Part shown: positions 1 to 11,101 of the stretch, piece by piece
How positions within the stretch are numbered: position 1 is the stretch's first letter
Layout of the letters: each line of letters opens with the position of its first letter
Notes under the pieces: generated by a model
Seen by the model: only the letters and a program-made list of their open reading frames with translations
What the model was told of the DNA's origin: nothing
The model's database searches: none
Source: Proteromonas lacertae
Taxonomy: Eukaryota; Sar; Bigyra; Opalinata; Proteromonadidae
Length of the DNA stretch: 64,000 nt
Reading direction: 5' to 3'
Assembly: GCA_002245135.1 (NCBI GenBank)
Contig: NGBS01000003.1
Span: forward strand, 248,001-312,000
Program-made: the position numbers and the translations under genes

Positions 1-1254
1 ATATATAAAGTTATAAAAAATATATGATATACGTTTCAATTGAGCATAAGATATATTATGTTTCAATGGTGTAATAGCTTCATCAATCTCACGACTGGAT
101 AAACAAATAACTGGAGCTCTATGCTCTACAAATGGCGAACAATTGAGTGGAGGATTTAAAAATTCACATTTCTTTAAATCATCTATTTTCCATCTTTTAT
201 TAGGATCTTTCTCCAATAATCCTTTGATTAATTCTTTCAAATTGTTATCAATTGGTTCAGGGAATTGAACTTCATCATTCATTATTGAATTAAATAAAGT
301 AGTCACATTCAAAGAAAAGAAAGGTAAAACACTGTAATGTAATATATAAATAGTAACACCAAAAGCCCAAAGATCAGTATAATAACCTGTATAACCATTA
401 CCACTCAACATTTCTGGTGCATAAAAGTATAAAGTCCCTTCACTGTCTGTTAATGAATTGTGTGAATCTTCATTGGATTTGAACAAATGTGCTACACCAT
501 AATCAGCCAATAGGAATTGATTGGATTGTGATTGGAGAATATTTTCTGGTTTTATGTCTCTATGAACGATTCTGTTTTTGTGTAAGTATTCTAATGCACT
601 TGTGATGTCTTTTACTATTCGGTATATTGCTGTGTCGGTTAAACCACTTTGGTCTGATAGTAATATTGGATCATGAGCTTCATATTTGAGTATATTGCCA
701 TTCCAAGTCATTATTGCACCTTTTTCTATATATTGTATTACCATATATCTATATATGATTAATATAATATAATAAAACAATACAAATGAGAAGAATCATC
801 TGAATCTATTATTTTTATCAATCTAGCGATATGAGGATGTGATAGTCGTTTCATTATTGCTATTTCTTCTTGTATCTATCGGAAAATAATGAATAATTTG
901 ATAATATACTTTATTCATAGCTGTTTCCATAACCATCTTGCCATTTACTTTTTTGAATTGTCTTGCACGTTTTAATTTAGATTTATCAATAGCCTAAAAT
1001 ATGTATTTATAGGAATTAATACTTTTATCGCATATTGTTCGTTATTAGCGTCATGTGATATATAGACTGTAGAATAAGCACCTTCGCCTAAAATTCCTGT
1101 GATTGTGTACCTATTTAAATATTCAGAACTGATAATACTCATTGACAGTTATGATATCCCCATCATCACCCTCTTCTTCATCGCATACAGATGATTTTGG
1201 AATACTATATTCTGAGGAAAGCTTATGCTGAGATGGACTTATTTCCTCATTCAT
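1..1254 (-). CDS. Ser/Thr protein kinase, CaMKK / SNF1-activating kinase-like (3'-partial)
   Basis: A protein kinase cut by the left window edge. Spliced translation shows the glycine loop GEGAYSTVY, the YAIK lysine, the catalytic loop HRDIKPEN, a DYG magnesium motif in place of DFG, the APEM motif and DLWAFGVTIY. The segment HLYMVIQYIEKGAIM and the region following the lysine resemble CaMKK and yeast SAK1/ELM1/TOS3 kinases, which phosphorylate AMPK/SNF1-type kinases. Four introns of 28-34 nt are visible, all starting GTAT. The start is uncertain: ATG at 1254 gives an acidic N-terminus after splicing of a 28-nt intron, while ATG at 1142, inside that intron, opens directly into the kinase domain if it is retained. 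The family assignment is by motif resemblance only; any CAMK-group kinase is possible. Confidence 0.8.
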
Positions 1255-1397
1255 TCAGTCCGCTTAAATTCGAAAAAAACAGAAAACGACAAATTTTTGC
1301 TTGATGAATAAATTACTCAACTACATTATGTGAAAGAAAAAACAATACAAAAAATATAACAAACAATAGTATTTCGATAAGGAAAAATATTAAACAA

Positions 1398-4300
1398 TCA
1401 AAATCTATGGCCACAATTATCACAAAATTTCGCAAGGAATCGATTGGGACCTGAACATTCTGGACATATTTTTGATCTGTTTGCTACACTTTTACTATTT
1501 TCATCCACAATTGCCTTGAGTGGAGTAGAATCAGGTATAAAACTGGGAGTAGTCTTTAAAAGCTTAGTAACAACAGAAGTTTCTTCAACAACTGGCGAAT
1601 TCTTCCTTTTTACCTTCATTTCTTCTTTCACTTGTTTTATAATACTTATCTTTTGATTATCTTCATCATCATCACTTGAATGTTCATCTTCAATATCCAC
1701 TATATCTTCATGTTTTGATTTTTTCTTCTTTTCTTCCTTTGGAGGCATAATTGAAGGTCTAGTCTGTCTAGGTTGTGATGAAAATCCATAATTATTTTCA
1801 CTTTTCAATTTATTTTCAATATTCATTTCCTTTGAAAAATTAGATATATTCATCTGTTTATTTGTTTCATTCTTAATTGGTACATAATCACTGAGTGGAG
1901 TGACACTAGAACTATCATTTCCACTTTCATTACTTTCACTGATTGTATATTTCAATTCTTTCAATGATTTCATTTCATCTGTTTCATCACCTTCATCAGA
2001 TTTGGCTGATAACAATAAACCTTCATTATTCATATTCTTATTCTTCTTTTCTTCTTCACCATCCTGACCATTATCATCTTTTTCTTGTTTTTTCTTTAAA
2101 GTTTCTAATATTTCATCAATTGCTAAGGAAGATACTCTTAAACCATATATTTTACTATCATCTGTTGTAATTCTTACAATTTTCAACCTTTGATCAGATT
2201 TTGCTAATTTCTGTTGTCTTCTATTTCCCATATCATCTAATTTCTTTGATACAGTTTCCCAAATTGGTAAGATATTTCCTGCTAACACATGAATTGATCT
2301 GATTCTCTTTCCTTTTTGGCATTTATCACCTAATAAACACTTTCCATTGTGTAAACACACTCTACCAGATTTTTCATAGTTTGATTTCCAAGCTTTTTCT
2401 ACTATAGAAACTGCTGATAATTGATATTTGTCTAACAAATCCTCTTCACTCATTGGTTTTGCACCATAACCACTGTTTGATCGATAGACTTTGTAGATAT
2501 TACCTTTTAAATGGAATTTCTGTTTTAACAGTATAACTTCATCACTCTTTTGATCTGGATAAGGTTCTGCATAAATGTAATGATCATAACCAAACCAACT
2601 CTTTTTAGATTTATAAAAACTATACATTATGATATAATAATGATTTATACCTTCCATTTTTATTCTTTTCTTTTAATGCTTCTGCTTCATCCCAAGGCAT
2701 CCCAGTGTTTATTTCATACACATAATGATATGTTATACTGTTGGTTCTTTTATCATTGAAAACAATATTCTTATCTTTTAAAGTGATATTTTTACCTTGA
2801 ATATCTGATATACCATCATCAAAAGTTCCACTTTTCTTTTTCTGATCTGTATAATATTCTAATAACTATTCATATAAATATAAATATAAATATATACATC
2901 AGTGAAAAAATTGACAATAACATTCTGTTTTTCAACTTCTAAACACAGTAATCTATTCAAAAACTTATCCATAGCATTTGTTCTTGAAGTTCTCTTCTTA
3001 TGTGATTTAGGGAATATATCAGGAACTCCATCTTTAAACAGTGTAATATCCTCTAGCCATTCTTCCATTTGAGAGATTGTTGAACCATACGAACTATCAG
3101 GTAAATAAGTACTTTCAGTTATTCGAATTTTGATTGGACAATCAATTTTTCGAGCTTTGTCTTTTAGTTTTATGATTCTTGTTAATTCTAATAAAGCTTC
3201 ATTTCCTAATGAATAATCAACTGTAAAAGCATCTAACTGAAATGCATTATTAGCTAATCTATCGCCTTGAGTAATTGCACCTAGTACTTTTAATCGATTT
3301 CCTACTGCTGCAGCAAATCGTTTTTCACCACCAATATCAGTTAATACGAATTTATATTCAGGAGCTGTTGATTGATTTGATCGATGAGTTCTACCTAACT
3401 GTTGTATAGCTTTTTCTGCACTCCAAGGTAATTCTAAAGTAATATGAACTCTTCTTCTTTGATTTCGAACTCTTTTATCAGCTTGTAATGATATTCCACT
3501 TGAAGCAGCTTCAGATATTATCGCAACCTATTATAAGGATATATATAATTCAAAAAATACAAGTTTTTTACCGCTTAAAAATAGGTCCTTTTCAGCTAAA
3601 TTAACTTCATCCAATGAACATTCTTTATCACTTTCACTTCCACTTCTTCGAAGATCTTTATTCCTTTTCTGCATAGTTATTGCTTCACTTATACTACCAT
3701 CACTATTTATCACTTTCGTTCGAACTAAATGAATTGCTCTTCCTGTCATTTCAGCTACTTTTGATGGACCTCCCAATTTATCGATTAATTCATCTAAAGG
3801 ATTTGGAGGTAATTTCATTTGTTCTACCATCTTCTTTAGTTCATTCTAATTCAATTATATTATAATATATTATATAATACCTTTTTAGCTATTAATTTAT
3901 CATATACTTCTCTCAATTCTTCATCATATTTCTTTCGCTTTTCTTCTTCTTCTTTTCGTTTTCTCTCAGCTTCTTCAGCTTCAGCTTTCTGAATTGGATC
4001 ACAAATATTACAATACCATTTACTATTAGGAATACTACTTAATGGAGGATTTAAACAATAGATATGACAACCTCGTTTCAAACATCTATCACATATCAAC
4101 AATTGAGCATCATTTTCATCTATATTACATTCATAACATAATATCTCACTCAATTCATCAGAGGATAATCCAGAATCTTTATCATTATCTTCATCACTTC
4201 CACCATCAAATACATGATCAAAATCATCATCAGAATTCGTATCTTCATCTGTATCAGCTTCAATGAAATTTGCTAATTTTATATTCTTATTTCGTTTTAC

Positions 4301-6077
4301 TGTTGGTCTTGGATTTTCAGCTCTTTCTTTTTCAATTCTTTCGATTATTTGTTGTCTTCTTTCTTCTTTCACTGATTCTGGTGTTGGTGGTAATGGAAAA
4401 GCTTTATCTATCAATTCAGTTAAGATACCTTGAGGAGCAGATATAAATTCAGTTACTGTCGCTTGTTCACTCATTGCAGCTTTGGTTCTAGCTTCACCTG
4501 TGCTTTGTAAGCCAATTACTACACTTTTACCATTCTTTAATTCTTTCATCGCTAAATCAATCACAGTTGGTACTTTTAAAGCAATACACATAAATCGAAA
4601 GAATCTTTGACAACAACCCCAAAAGTAACACCAAACTCGATTTAATTCAATTGAACTCTCTTCTTCAAATTCACCTATACTAAATGCAACATCATCATCA
4701 TCATCATGAGGAGAAGATGTATTATTGTCAGTATTTTGAGAATATTTCATTGATATCTATTTAAAATTATAAATAAATAATATATTAATAAATATACATC
4801 ATATGCTTGAGAAAATTCTCTTCTCAATTTTCGCCAAAATCGTACAGATTCATCATAAATTTCTCTCAGTTCTTTTGTATCAGCTAATACGCATTCAAAT
4901 GAAGCACCTTCATAACTTAACTGTCTTGAAACATATAATCCTAAATGTTTCAATTCCATTGCAAAGAATTCTAAAGCTCCAATTCCTCGTTGTTCTACTG
5001 TCTTTAAAAATGTTGGGAAATTAGTAAATGGAGTATTTGAACCCCATAACCCTAACCGACTCATATAACATAAGTTCTTTAATTCAGATACACCTGTTGC
5101 TGAACAATATACTACTTTTGCATGAGGTAATTTCATTTGTAAATCAATCACAGCTTTTGCTGTTTTAGAGGATTGACCTTTGCTATTTATTGATAAATTC
5201 TTAGCTCTATGACATTCATCAAACACTATTACACCTTCGAATTTATCACCTCCACCACACCAATTCAAGATTTGATAAAATCGAGATTCATTATAGTTAT
5301 TTCGACCATTTTGACGAGTAGAGATTAAGTTGTTATAAGTACAATATAATACTCCATCTCCATAATTATTATCTTTCTCTAAACTTCCATATTTCGCTTT
5401 TGCCAATGAATAGATATTTATTTCATTAAAATGAATATCTTTCAAATCTCGAGTTGAATCATACAATAAATCATTACTCACTGAAAACCAAATATGACGA
5501 TTATTACCTCGTAAATATTGTTCTGCAATGATGGCTGAGACTTGTCTTCCTTTACCAACACCTGCACCATCACCAATAAAGAAACCACGACGATATTTAC
5601 CATCAATCGTTTCTTCATGACATTGAGTAGCATAATATACACTTTCCAATTGCAAATTTGATAAAAGGCCAGTTTCGATTATTTCTGGTCGTTTTTCAAT
5701 AAGTTTTAGTTTTATATTAATCTCTGGAGGATCAACTTGAGATAAGGAATAACTTTCTATTATTGGATCTGGATGACAATAACCTTCACTTACTCTTTTG
5801 GGTGTGTAATTATTAAAGGTTTTCGGCTGAGGCATTTCACCATAATCACTCTCTCCTAATTCCATCATTCCTTCATCTTCATCTTTTTGATACAATAACA
5901 ACTATTTATTATTATTATTATTATATACATTATCTTCATTATTTAGATATTCTAGATTTTCTTTGGGCCTTATAGATCGAGATTGGATTGGTCTTAGATT
6001 AGCATAATTATTTGGATAGATTGTCAATCCAGAGTTTATTATTGGATATGCTACATTAATATTATATATCTATTAAA

Positions 6078-6115
<38 letters not shown>

Positions 6116-6671
6116 TTCACCTGTATAATTATAAACATAATTATTTACTTCAATATTCGTTGGACAGTTTATGCAAAGTGTTACTTTTTGACCAAATAAC
6201 TTCCAGTCGATTTTTAGTTTTTCTATTCCATTTGGATGTGGACGAAATAACAACATGTCATTTGGAGGGACATTTTGATAACAGAAATTAGACATCCAAT
6301 GTAAACATAACTCATTACTACTACAATTACAACCAAAACCAATTAAACTACGACCAAAGGTTGACACTACGATATCATTACTGTAAATTGCTTTACCTCC
6401 ACTATTTGTTATATTGTTTCGAACTTTCACTAGATTGTTCCTTATATCACTACCTAAAACAAATTAACCAAAACAACATACTTAAAAAACCCAATGTTGT
6501 TACCAAATTAGCTTTATACATCTCCGATACATTATTCATGTCTTTAGCAAAAGAAGACTTTAAAACAGTAAAAACGTCATAAGGCTTTGTCCTTTTCAAA
6601 GAAATTTGAACAAATATATTTCGAACATCGGCTACATAGAAATAGCCATTGATTGAATTATTCAATGACAT
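1398..6671 (-). CDS. SBNO: Strawberry notch (SBNO) helicase-like transcriptional regulator with PHD finger
   Basis: A multi-exon gene of about 1,600 residues with roughly eight introns of 27-45 nt. The SBNO core is unmistakable: [15 protein letters not shown] (Walker A), [28 protein letters not shown] (Walker B, DECH), [14 protein letters not shown], then [16 protein letters not shown] and [14 protein letters not shown] of the second helicase half. A C4HC3 PHD finger lies between the two halves (around 3995-4140), as in plant FORGETTER1 but not in human SBNO. The C-terminus ends in a CxxC..CxxC zinc ribbon (CPEC..CDNC). The family acts in the nucleus in chromatin and transcription control. 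The first ~250 residues are unlike known SBNO and may form a separate domain. ATG at 6671 is the first methionine of the open frame. Confidence 0.93.
6081..6112. repeat. (TA)n microsatellite inside an SBNO intron
   Basis: A run of alternating TA fills most of a 39-nt intron of the SBNO gene. The intron starts GTATAT and ends TTAATAG on the minus strand. Such tracts recur in many introns of this window and are likely to vary in length. Confidence 0.85.
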
Positions 6672-6837
6672 ATTATTCAATCAAAAGAAAAAGAGGGAAT
6701 GGCGGCAAACATGTTTGTTGTGTATATTAATTTTAATTCTCATTTAAATTAAGCCTCATAAAATGTTTGACAGAATCAAACTTATTCTATTCACAAAAAA
6801 CATTCACTAATTAATGATTATTTATTATTTACAGTTA

Positions 6838-7404
6838 TTAAACATTTGGAAGAGGAGGATAAAGTGGAATTCTACCTATTTCATATTTATTTACATTATA
6901 TTCAGCTTTATTTATTCCTTCTTCTTTAAAATAACTATTTTCTATATTCACTATTGCATTATCTTCATAATCATCTTCACTAAATATCTGAGGAATGTTC
7001 ATATCATTTGAATTAAATTGATTCGAATTACTGGATTGAGAAAAAGTAGGAAATGCCGATATGCTATTGTTTGATGTAGGAAATGCACTAGTAGGAAATA
7101 CCGATGTATTAGACACATTATTAGTTGGAAAAGCAGTACTATTGGATGTTGGAAAGGGATTTGTAGAATTAGAAGTACCAAAGGGATTAGAAAAATTGTT
7201 AGAGGATTGATTAAACATAGAATTGGATGTTGTTGGAATATTTGAATTTGTATTTTGATTTATTGTAGGAAAAGATGAAAATGTGGATGGGTTTGTATTT
7301 AATGTTCCAAATCCTGAAGAATTAAATAAAGAGTTACCGCTATTTGATTGTTGTGGGAATATGCTCTGTTGTGAATTTGATTGTTGAGAAAAAAAATTAT
7401 TCAT
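6838..7404 (-). CDS. FG-repeat nucleoporin-like protein, possible Nup42 homologue
   Basis: A single-exon protein of 188 residues, rich in Ser, Asn, Thr, Phe and Pro, with scattered GF, FG and F-P dipeptides (SSGFGTL, NPFGTSN, repeated FPTSN). The C-terminus YEIGRIPLYPPLPNV resembles the short C-terminal Gle1-binding end of Nup42/NUPL2 proteins, which sit on the cytoplasmic face of the nuclear pore and stimulate mRNA export. The composition is seen directly; the Nup42 link is inference from the tail and from the FG-type body, and no zinc finger is present. It could instead be another low-complexity FG protein. ATG at 7404 is the only plausible start. No intron is evident. It lies 167 bp downstream of the SBNO start on the same strand. 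Confidence 0.45.
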   Translation of the reverse strand: MNNFFSQQSNSQQSIFPQQSNSGNSLFNSSGFGTLNTNPSTFSSFPTINQNTNSNIPTTSNSMFNQSSNNFSNPFGTSNSTNPFPTSNSTAFPTNNVSNTSVFPTSAFPTSNNSISAFPTFSQSSNSNQFNSNDMNIPQIFSEDDYEDNAIVNIENSYFKEEGINKAEYNVNKYEIGRIPLYPPLPNV

Positions 7405-7532
7405 TTTGTCCCAAATGCATTTGAAATATATTCGTTTCTTATTACTTTATTGATTAAAATACACAACAGAACTTCAGAAATTAATGAAACCAATCAATGT
7501 TCTTGAATTATGCTCTTGTTTAAACCTGTAAT

Positions 7533-7777
7533 TCAAGATAAATTCTATAAACAAGTATAATAATGATGTGATATATTTACAATAGAAAGTGTTAGATAAT
7601 CCATTAGAAAATAGTGATATATATGGTATAAAAGACAGTGAAAAGAGTTATCATGCTCCTCCTGACTTAAATCCTCAAAGTTTCGGATACAGACCAGGTG
7701 AAGGAGGTCATCACTTTGATGCACTTATATTATCCGTTAAAAAGCCAAAACAGAAGAAATTGCCTGCTGAACCAGAT
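7533..7777 (+). pseudogene. Left copy of a 245-bp direct repeat: internal fragment of the gene at 23583-24712
   Basis: This segment matches 23804-24048 with two visible mismatches in 245 bp (T for C at about 7737, G for A at about 7762). It copies the end of one exon, a complete 31-nt intron (GTATAATAATG...ACAATAG) and most of the next exon. The surviving frame encodes LDNPLENSDIYGIKDSEKSY and so on, as in the parent, then runs into unrelated sequence and a stop at 7822. There is no start region and no downstream exons, so it is a truncated fragment. It marks the left border of the glycosylation island. Confidence 0.92.
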
Positions 7778-7911
7778 AAAAATATAACATTATTTTTGAA
7801 ACTGAACATTGTTGTGAATTGAGAAAATACAAGTATATAAATCAAGAAAACTTGATGTTTTACTAGAAAATACAAATATAATGTATTAAATTGTTTATAT
7901 CCTTCACCTGA

Positions 7912-8767
7912 ATGAATTTTTCAAATAGTATATAAATCAAAATAAACCTTGTCAGTCTATATTTATTTACTTTTTATTTCTGTTTCTGTTTTATTTATAT
8001 ATTACTTATGTTATTGTAGAAAAACAGATAGTATTTTGTATAATAGAATTAATTTATTAACTGTATTATTTGCTTGTGATAGAAGTGAATTATTAAATAG
8101 AACAATAATTTCGTTTTATTCACATATTAATAAATTTGAAAGAAACATTAATATTGATTTTCACTTTGTTGATTCTGGAACACCAGATAGATTGGACTAT
8201 ATTGAAAAATATGGTATAAAGAATGTATTTTATATGAATCCTAATAATCCAGAGTATTCTTATGGTATGTTTTGGAGTTATTTGCATGGGAAATATGTTC
8301 TATTTTTAGAGGATGATAGGCCTTTTATTAAAAACATTGAAAAGCAGATTTTCTATCCAAATTATATAGAAGAAGCAATTCTAATACTCAGCAAAACTGA
8401 TGAAGTAAAAGGAATAATATTGAAACAAGATAGAGAAGGTAAATCAATAAAAAGAAATATAAAAACATATATTGGAAATCATACATTATGTATTGTTACT
8501 GAACCACCTATAGGTTTCTTTTATACAAATGGTCCTGCAGTATATAGAATTGATCATTTACTGAAAGCTGGATTATTTATATCCGAGGCAGAAATGGCTG
8601 TACAGTTTGGTAAGATGAAATGGTATACTGGATTTACTTACAAAGGATTGTATTGTAATAATAGTGGTATATATACAACAACATGTCAAGGTGTATCATG
8701 TGATCTTGGTGCTTTAAATTCTTCTCAAGATAGAAATAGAAAAATATGTAGAAATTCTTTGTATTAG
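7912..8767 (+). CDS. Type II membrane glycosyltransferase-like protein (GT2-type fold)
   Basis: About 276 residues. Exon 1 is only 16 nt (ATG at 7912), followed by a 28-nt intron at 7928-7955; this splice is the only way to give the frame a methionine. The N-terminus is a signal anchor (YIYLLFISVSVLFIYYLCY), placing the enzyme domain in the Golgi or ER lumen. The core has the look of an A-fold transferase: LTVLFACDRSELLNRT, a mid-segment with SYGMFWSY, then the acidic motif VLFLEDDRPF, which I take as the metal/nucleotide-sugar site. Sugar donor and acceptor cannot be read from the sequence. It is the first gene of the island and lies 18 bp upstream of the next gene on the same strand. Confidence 0.65.
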
Positions 8768-8784
8768 TAAAATGTATTTTATTT

Positions 8785-9669
8785 ATGATGATATATTTTA
8801 TTTTACTCATTATACTTCCAAGTTTAATTTTAATAATATATAAGTTTAAATTATATTCAGATTATCATCAATACTTGTTTGTTACTTCATATTTTCAAAT
8901 TGAGAATTATGGAAAACATAGTATGAGACATTATAAAAGATGGATTAATAATTTTTTCAGTTATATAAATGATTCTTTAGTTATATTTACAGATAATAAC
9001 AGATCTTCTAAATCGTTTGTTCCTTCATTTGTAAAAGCCTATAAATATGAATATAAGTCAATATGGGATGTTCCATGTATTAAAAAATACAAAGGAGACT
9101 ATAAAAAACAACATCAAATTGATCCAGTAGGTTATCTTCATAATCCTGATGTTTATGCAATATGGAATTGTAAAATATGCTTTTTGAAAATTGCAACTAA
9201 TGATATACCAAGTAAACTATATATATGGATTGATATTGGAACGTTTAGAGATCCAACTCCATTTAATTCTCTCCCATCCTTAAAAGCTATGAATATTTTC
9301 TACAATTTCAATTCATTGTTCTTTTTTATTGTGATAAATCAAACATTTGAATTGAAGAATAAAACAGTGTTGGAAGAAAAAGATTGGATTGAAGGAGGTA
9401 CTTTCGGTGGTAATAAACAATCAATTCATCGCTATTATAATGAATATTGGAAATGGCATGATTATTTTATGTCTAGAAACAAATTTGTAGGTAAAGATCA
9501 AGTATTATACAACACAATAGCTTTACATGTATTAAATGTAACATTGATAAGAGTTCATGATTTAAATATGTGTATGGGAAATGATTGGTGGAAATATCAA
9601 TGCTTTTATGCTGGAATTAATTTAGAGTTGTTGAAAAGAGCAGATATTAATAATTACTTAGTTAAATAG
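8785..9669 (+). CDS. HtrL/YibB-family glycosyltransferase-like protein, copy 1
   Basis: Intronless, 294 residues, with a signal anchor at residues 3-22. Features of the HtrL/YibB family are visible: YLFVTSYF near the start, SLVIFTDNN, KSIWDVPCIKKY and the motif LYIWIDIGTFRDPTPF, which carries the aspartates expected at a nucleotide-sugar site. Bacterial relatives sit in lipopolysaccharide gene clusters; eukaryotic members are uncharacterised. The gene has a close paralogue at 17025-17939 on the opposite strand, with most residues identical from residue 32 onward. The following gene starts 20 bp downstream. The product is probably lumenal in the Golgi; substrate unknown. Confidence 0.72.
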   Translation: MMIYFILLIILPSLILIIYKFKLYSDYHQYLFVTSYFQIENYGKHSMRHYKRWINNFFSYINDSLVIFTDNNRSSKSFVPSFVKAYKYEYKSIWDVPCIKKYKGDYKKQHQIDPVGYLHNPDVYAIWNCKICFLKIATNDIPSKLYIWIDIGTFRDPTPFNSLPSLKAMNIFYNFNSLFFFIVINQTFELKNKTVLEEKDWIEGGTFGGNKQSIHRYYNEYWKWHDYFMSRNKFVGKDQVLYNTIALHVLNVTLIRVHDLNMCMGNDWWKYQCFYAGINLELLKRADINNYLVK

Positions 9670-9689
9670 TAATACTTATTATAGTGTTA

Positions 9690-11057
9690 ATGAGTGTGTA
9701 TATTATATATAATAGAAGATTCTATATATTATTATTATCAATATTTATTTTATTATGCTGTACAATGTATTATAAAAATAGTAATATTTCTTCTGTAAAA
9801 TGTGTTGGTAGCAAATATAATAGAACATGTATATATAATAATATATATTATAACAAGGGCGAATGGATACTAATAGATGTGTCAAAAAATAAGATTAAGT
9901 GTGTTGGAGTAAGGAGTAGAAGTAGTCATGTTTGTTTCAAACCTAAAGTTAGACAAAAACCCATGAAATATAATCAAATAATTGAAGGATTATCAACATA
10001 TGTTAGTTTTTTCTATACTGGAAATATTGGTCATATATTATGGGATGACTTATATTCAATGTATTTATCACTTTTAAAATTCAATTATAAAATGGATCCT
10101 TTTAACATTATTGTGTCAAAATTAGATTCAGAATGGAGAAATAACAATAATACAAGAATTCTTGAAATTTTCTCAATGAATAAACTAATATATGAGAATG
10201 ATTTTAAAAATGATGTACTTCTTATTAAAAAGCTAATTGTTGGATTAGCTCATCACTGCCAAAGATGTGTTAATAAAGAGTATTCAATTGCAGGAGGAAA
10301 AGAACATAAAGCAACATGGTGGATGAGAAAGAGGATGTATTATACATATAACATAACAAAATGTGAAAATAGATATGGTATTATAATAGATAATAAAAGA
10401 TATACAAATGATGAAAAAATAGTTTTAAAAAATGTTGCAAAAGAATATAAAAATAGATTAAGAATTGAATATATCGATTGGAGAAATTACACTGATTTTC
10501 ACCAGCAATTGAAAATATTAAGTTGTACTAGTATTTATGTTTCTGAACCTGGAACTGGTTTGTTAAATTTTCCATTTATATCAGATCCAGGCGTTATAAT
10601 TAATTTAGGTACATTGTTTAGAGGATGCCCTTCTTTTATGGAACAGTATATCGAAGAAGGTTCTATGCATTTTATTTCACTCTATTATCCATCAAATAAA
10701 AGAAAATATGGATTAAATAATAGTGAAATCAAGTTATTAATTGATAAAGCAACTAATATTTTAAATAATTGGAAGTTGCACAAATCACTTCACACAAGTA
10801 ATTTGAATGTAGAAGGCGAAATATTTAGAAGTATCTCAAAGAAGCATCCTATTTTAATGGATAAGTTTCTGTATAACACAGATTGGGCAAGGGATATTGG
10901 ATTTGGTGTATGGGCTGAAAAACTAATCTATTATCCCAATTGTTATAATCAACATTATATTGTAGATGTAGTTGTAAATGAAACTGCTTATTATAAAAAT
11001 GAACTAGGATGCGAAATTAACTTTTCGAATGATTCATGTTTGATGAAGGAAAGCTGA
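9690..11057 (+). CDS. GT61-family glycosyltransferase (EOGT/xylosyltransferase-like)
   Basis: Intronless, about 455 residues, starting at ATG 9690 and ending in TGA. Residues ~10-30 form a signal anchor. The catalytic region matches the GT61 family: GNIGHILWDDLYSMY corresponds to the family's Gly-His motif, and SIYVSEPGTGLLNFPFISD followed by VIINLGTLF to its C-terminal Gly-Thr-Gly motif. GT61 enzymes include extracellular O-GlcNAc transferase and plant beta-1,2-xylosyltransferase; they act in the ER or Golgi. Several NxS/T sites in the lumenal part fit a secretory enzyme. Cysteine-rich segments flank the anchor. The donor sugar cannot be assigned from sequence alone. Confidence 0.75.
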   Translation: MSVYIIYNRRFYILLLSIFILLCCTMYYKNSNISSVKCVGSKYNRTCIYNNIYYNKGEWILIDVSKNKIKCVGVRSRSSHVCFKPKVRQKPMKYNQIIEGLSTYVSFFYTGNIGHILWDDLYSMYLSLLKFNYKMDPFNIIVSKLDSEWRNNNNTRILEIFSMNKLIYENDFKNDVLLIKKLIVGLAHHCQRCVNKEYSIAGGKEHKATWWMRKRMYYTYNITKCENRYGIIIDNKRYTNDEKIVLKNVAKEYKNRLRIEYIDWRNYTDFHQQLKILSCTSIYVSEPGTGLLNFPFISDPGVIINLGTLFRGCPSFMEQYIEEGSMHFISLYYPSNKRKYGLNNSEIKLLIDKATNILNNWKLHKSLHTSNLNVEGEIFRSISKKHPILMDKFLYNTDWARDIGFGVWAEKLIYYPNCYNQHYIVDVVVNETAYYKNELGCEINFSNDSCLMKES

Positions 11058-11101
11058 TTCTTTAATAAAATACTAAAATTTCATTCAATAAAATACTATA
11101 G

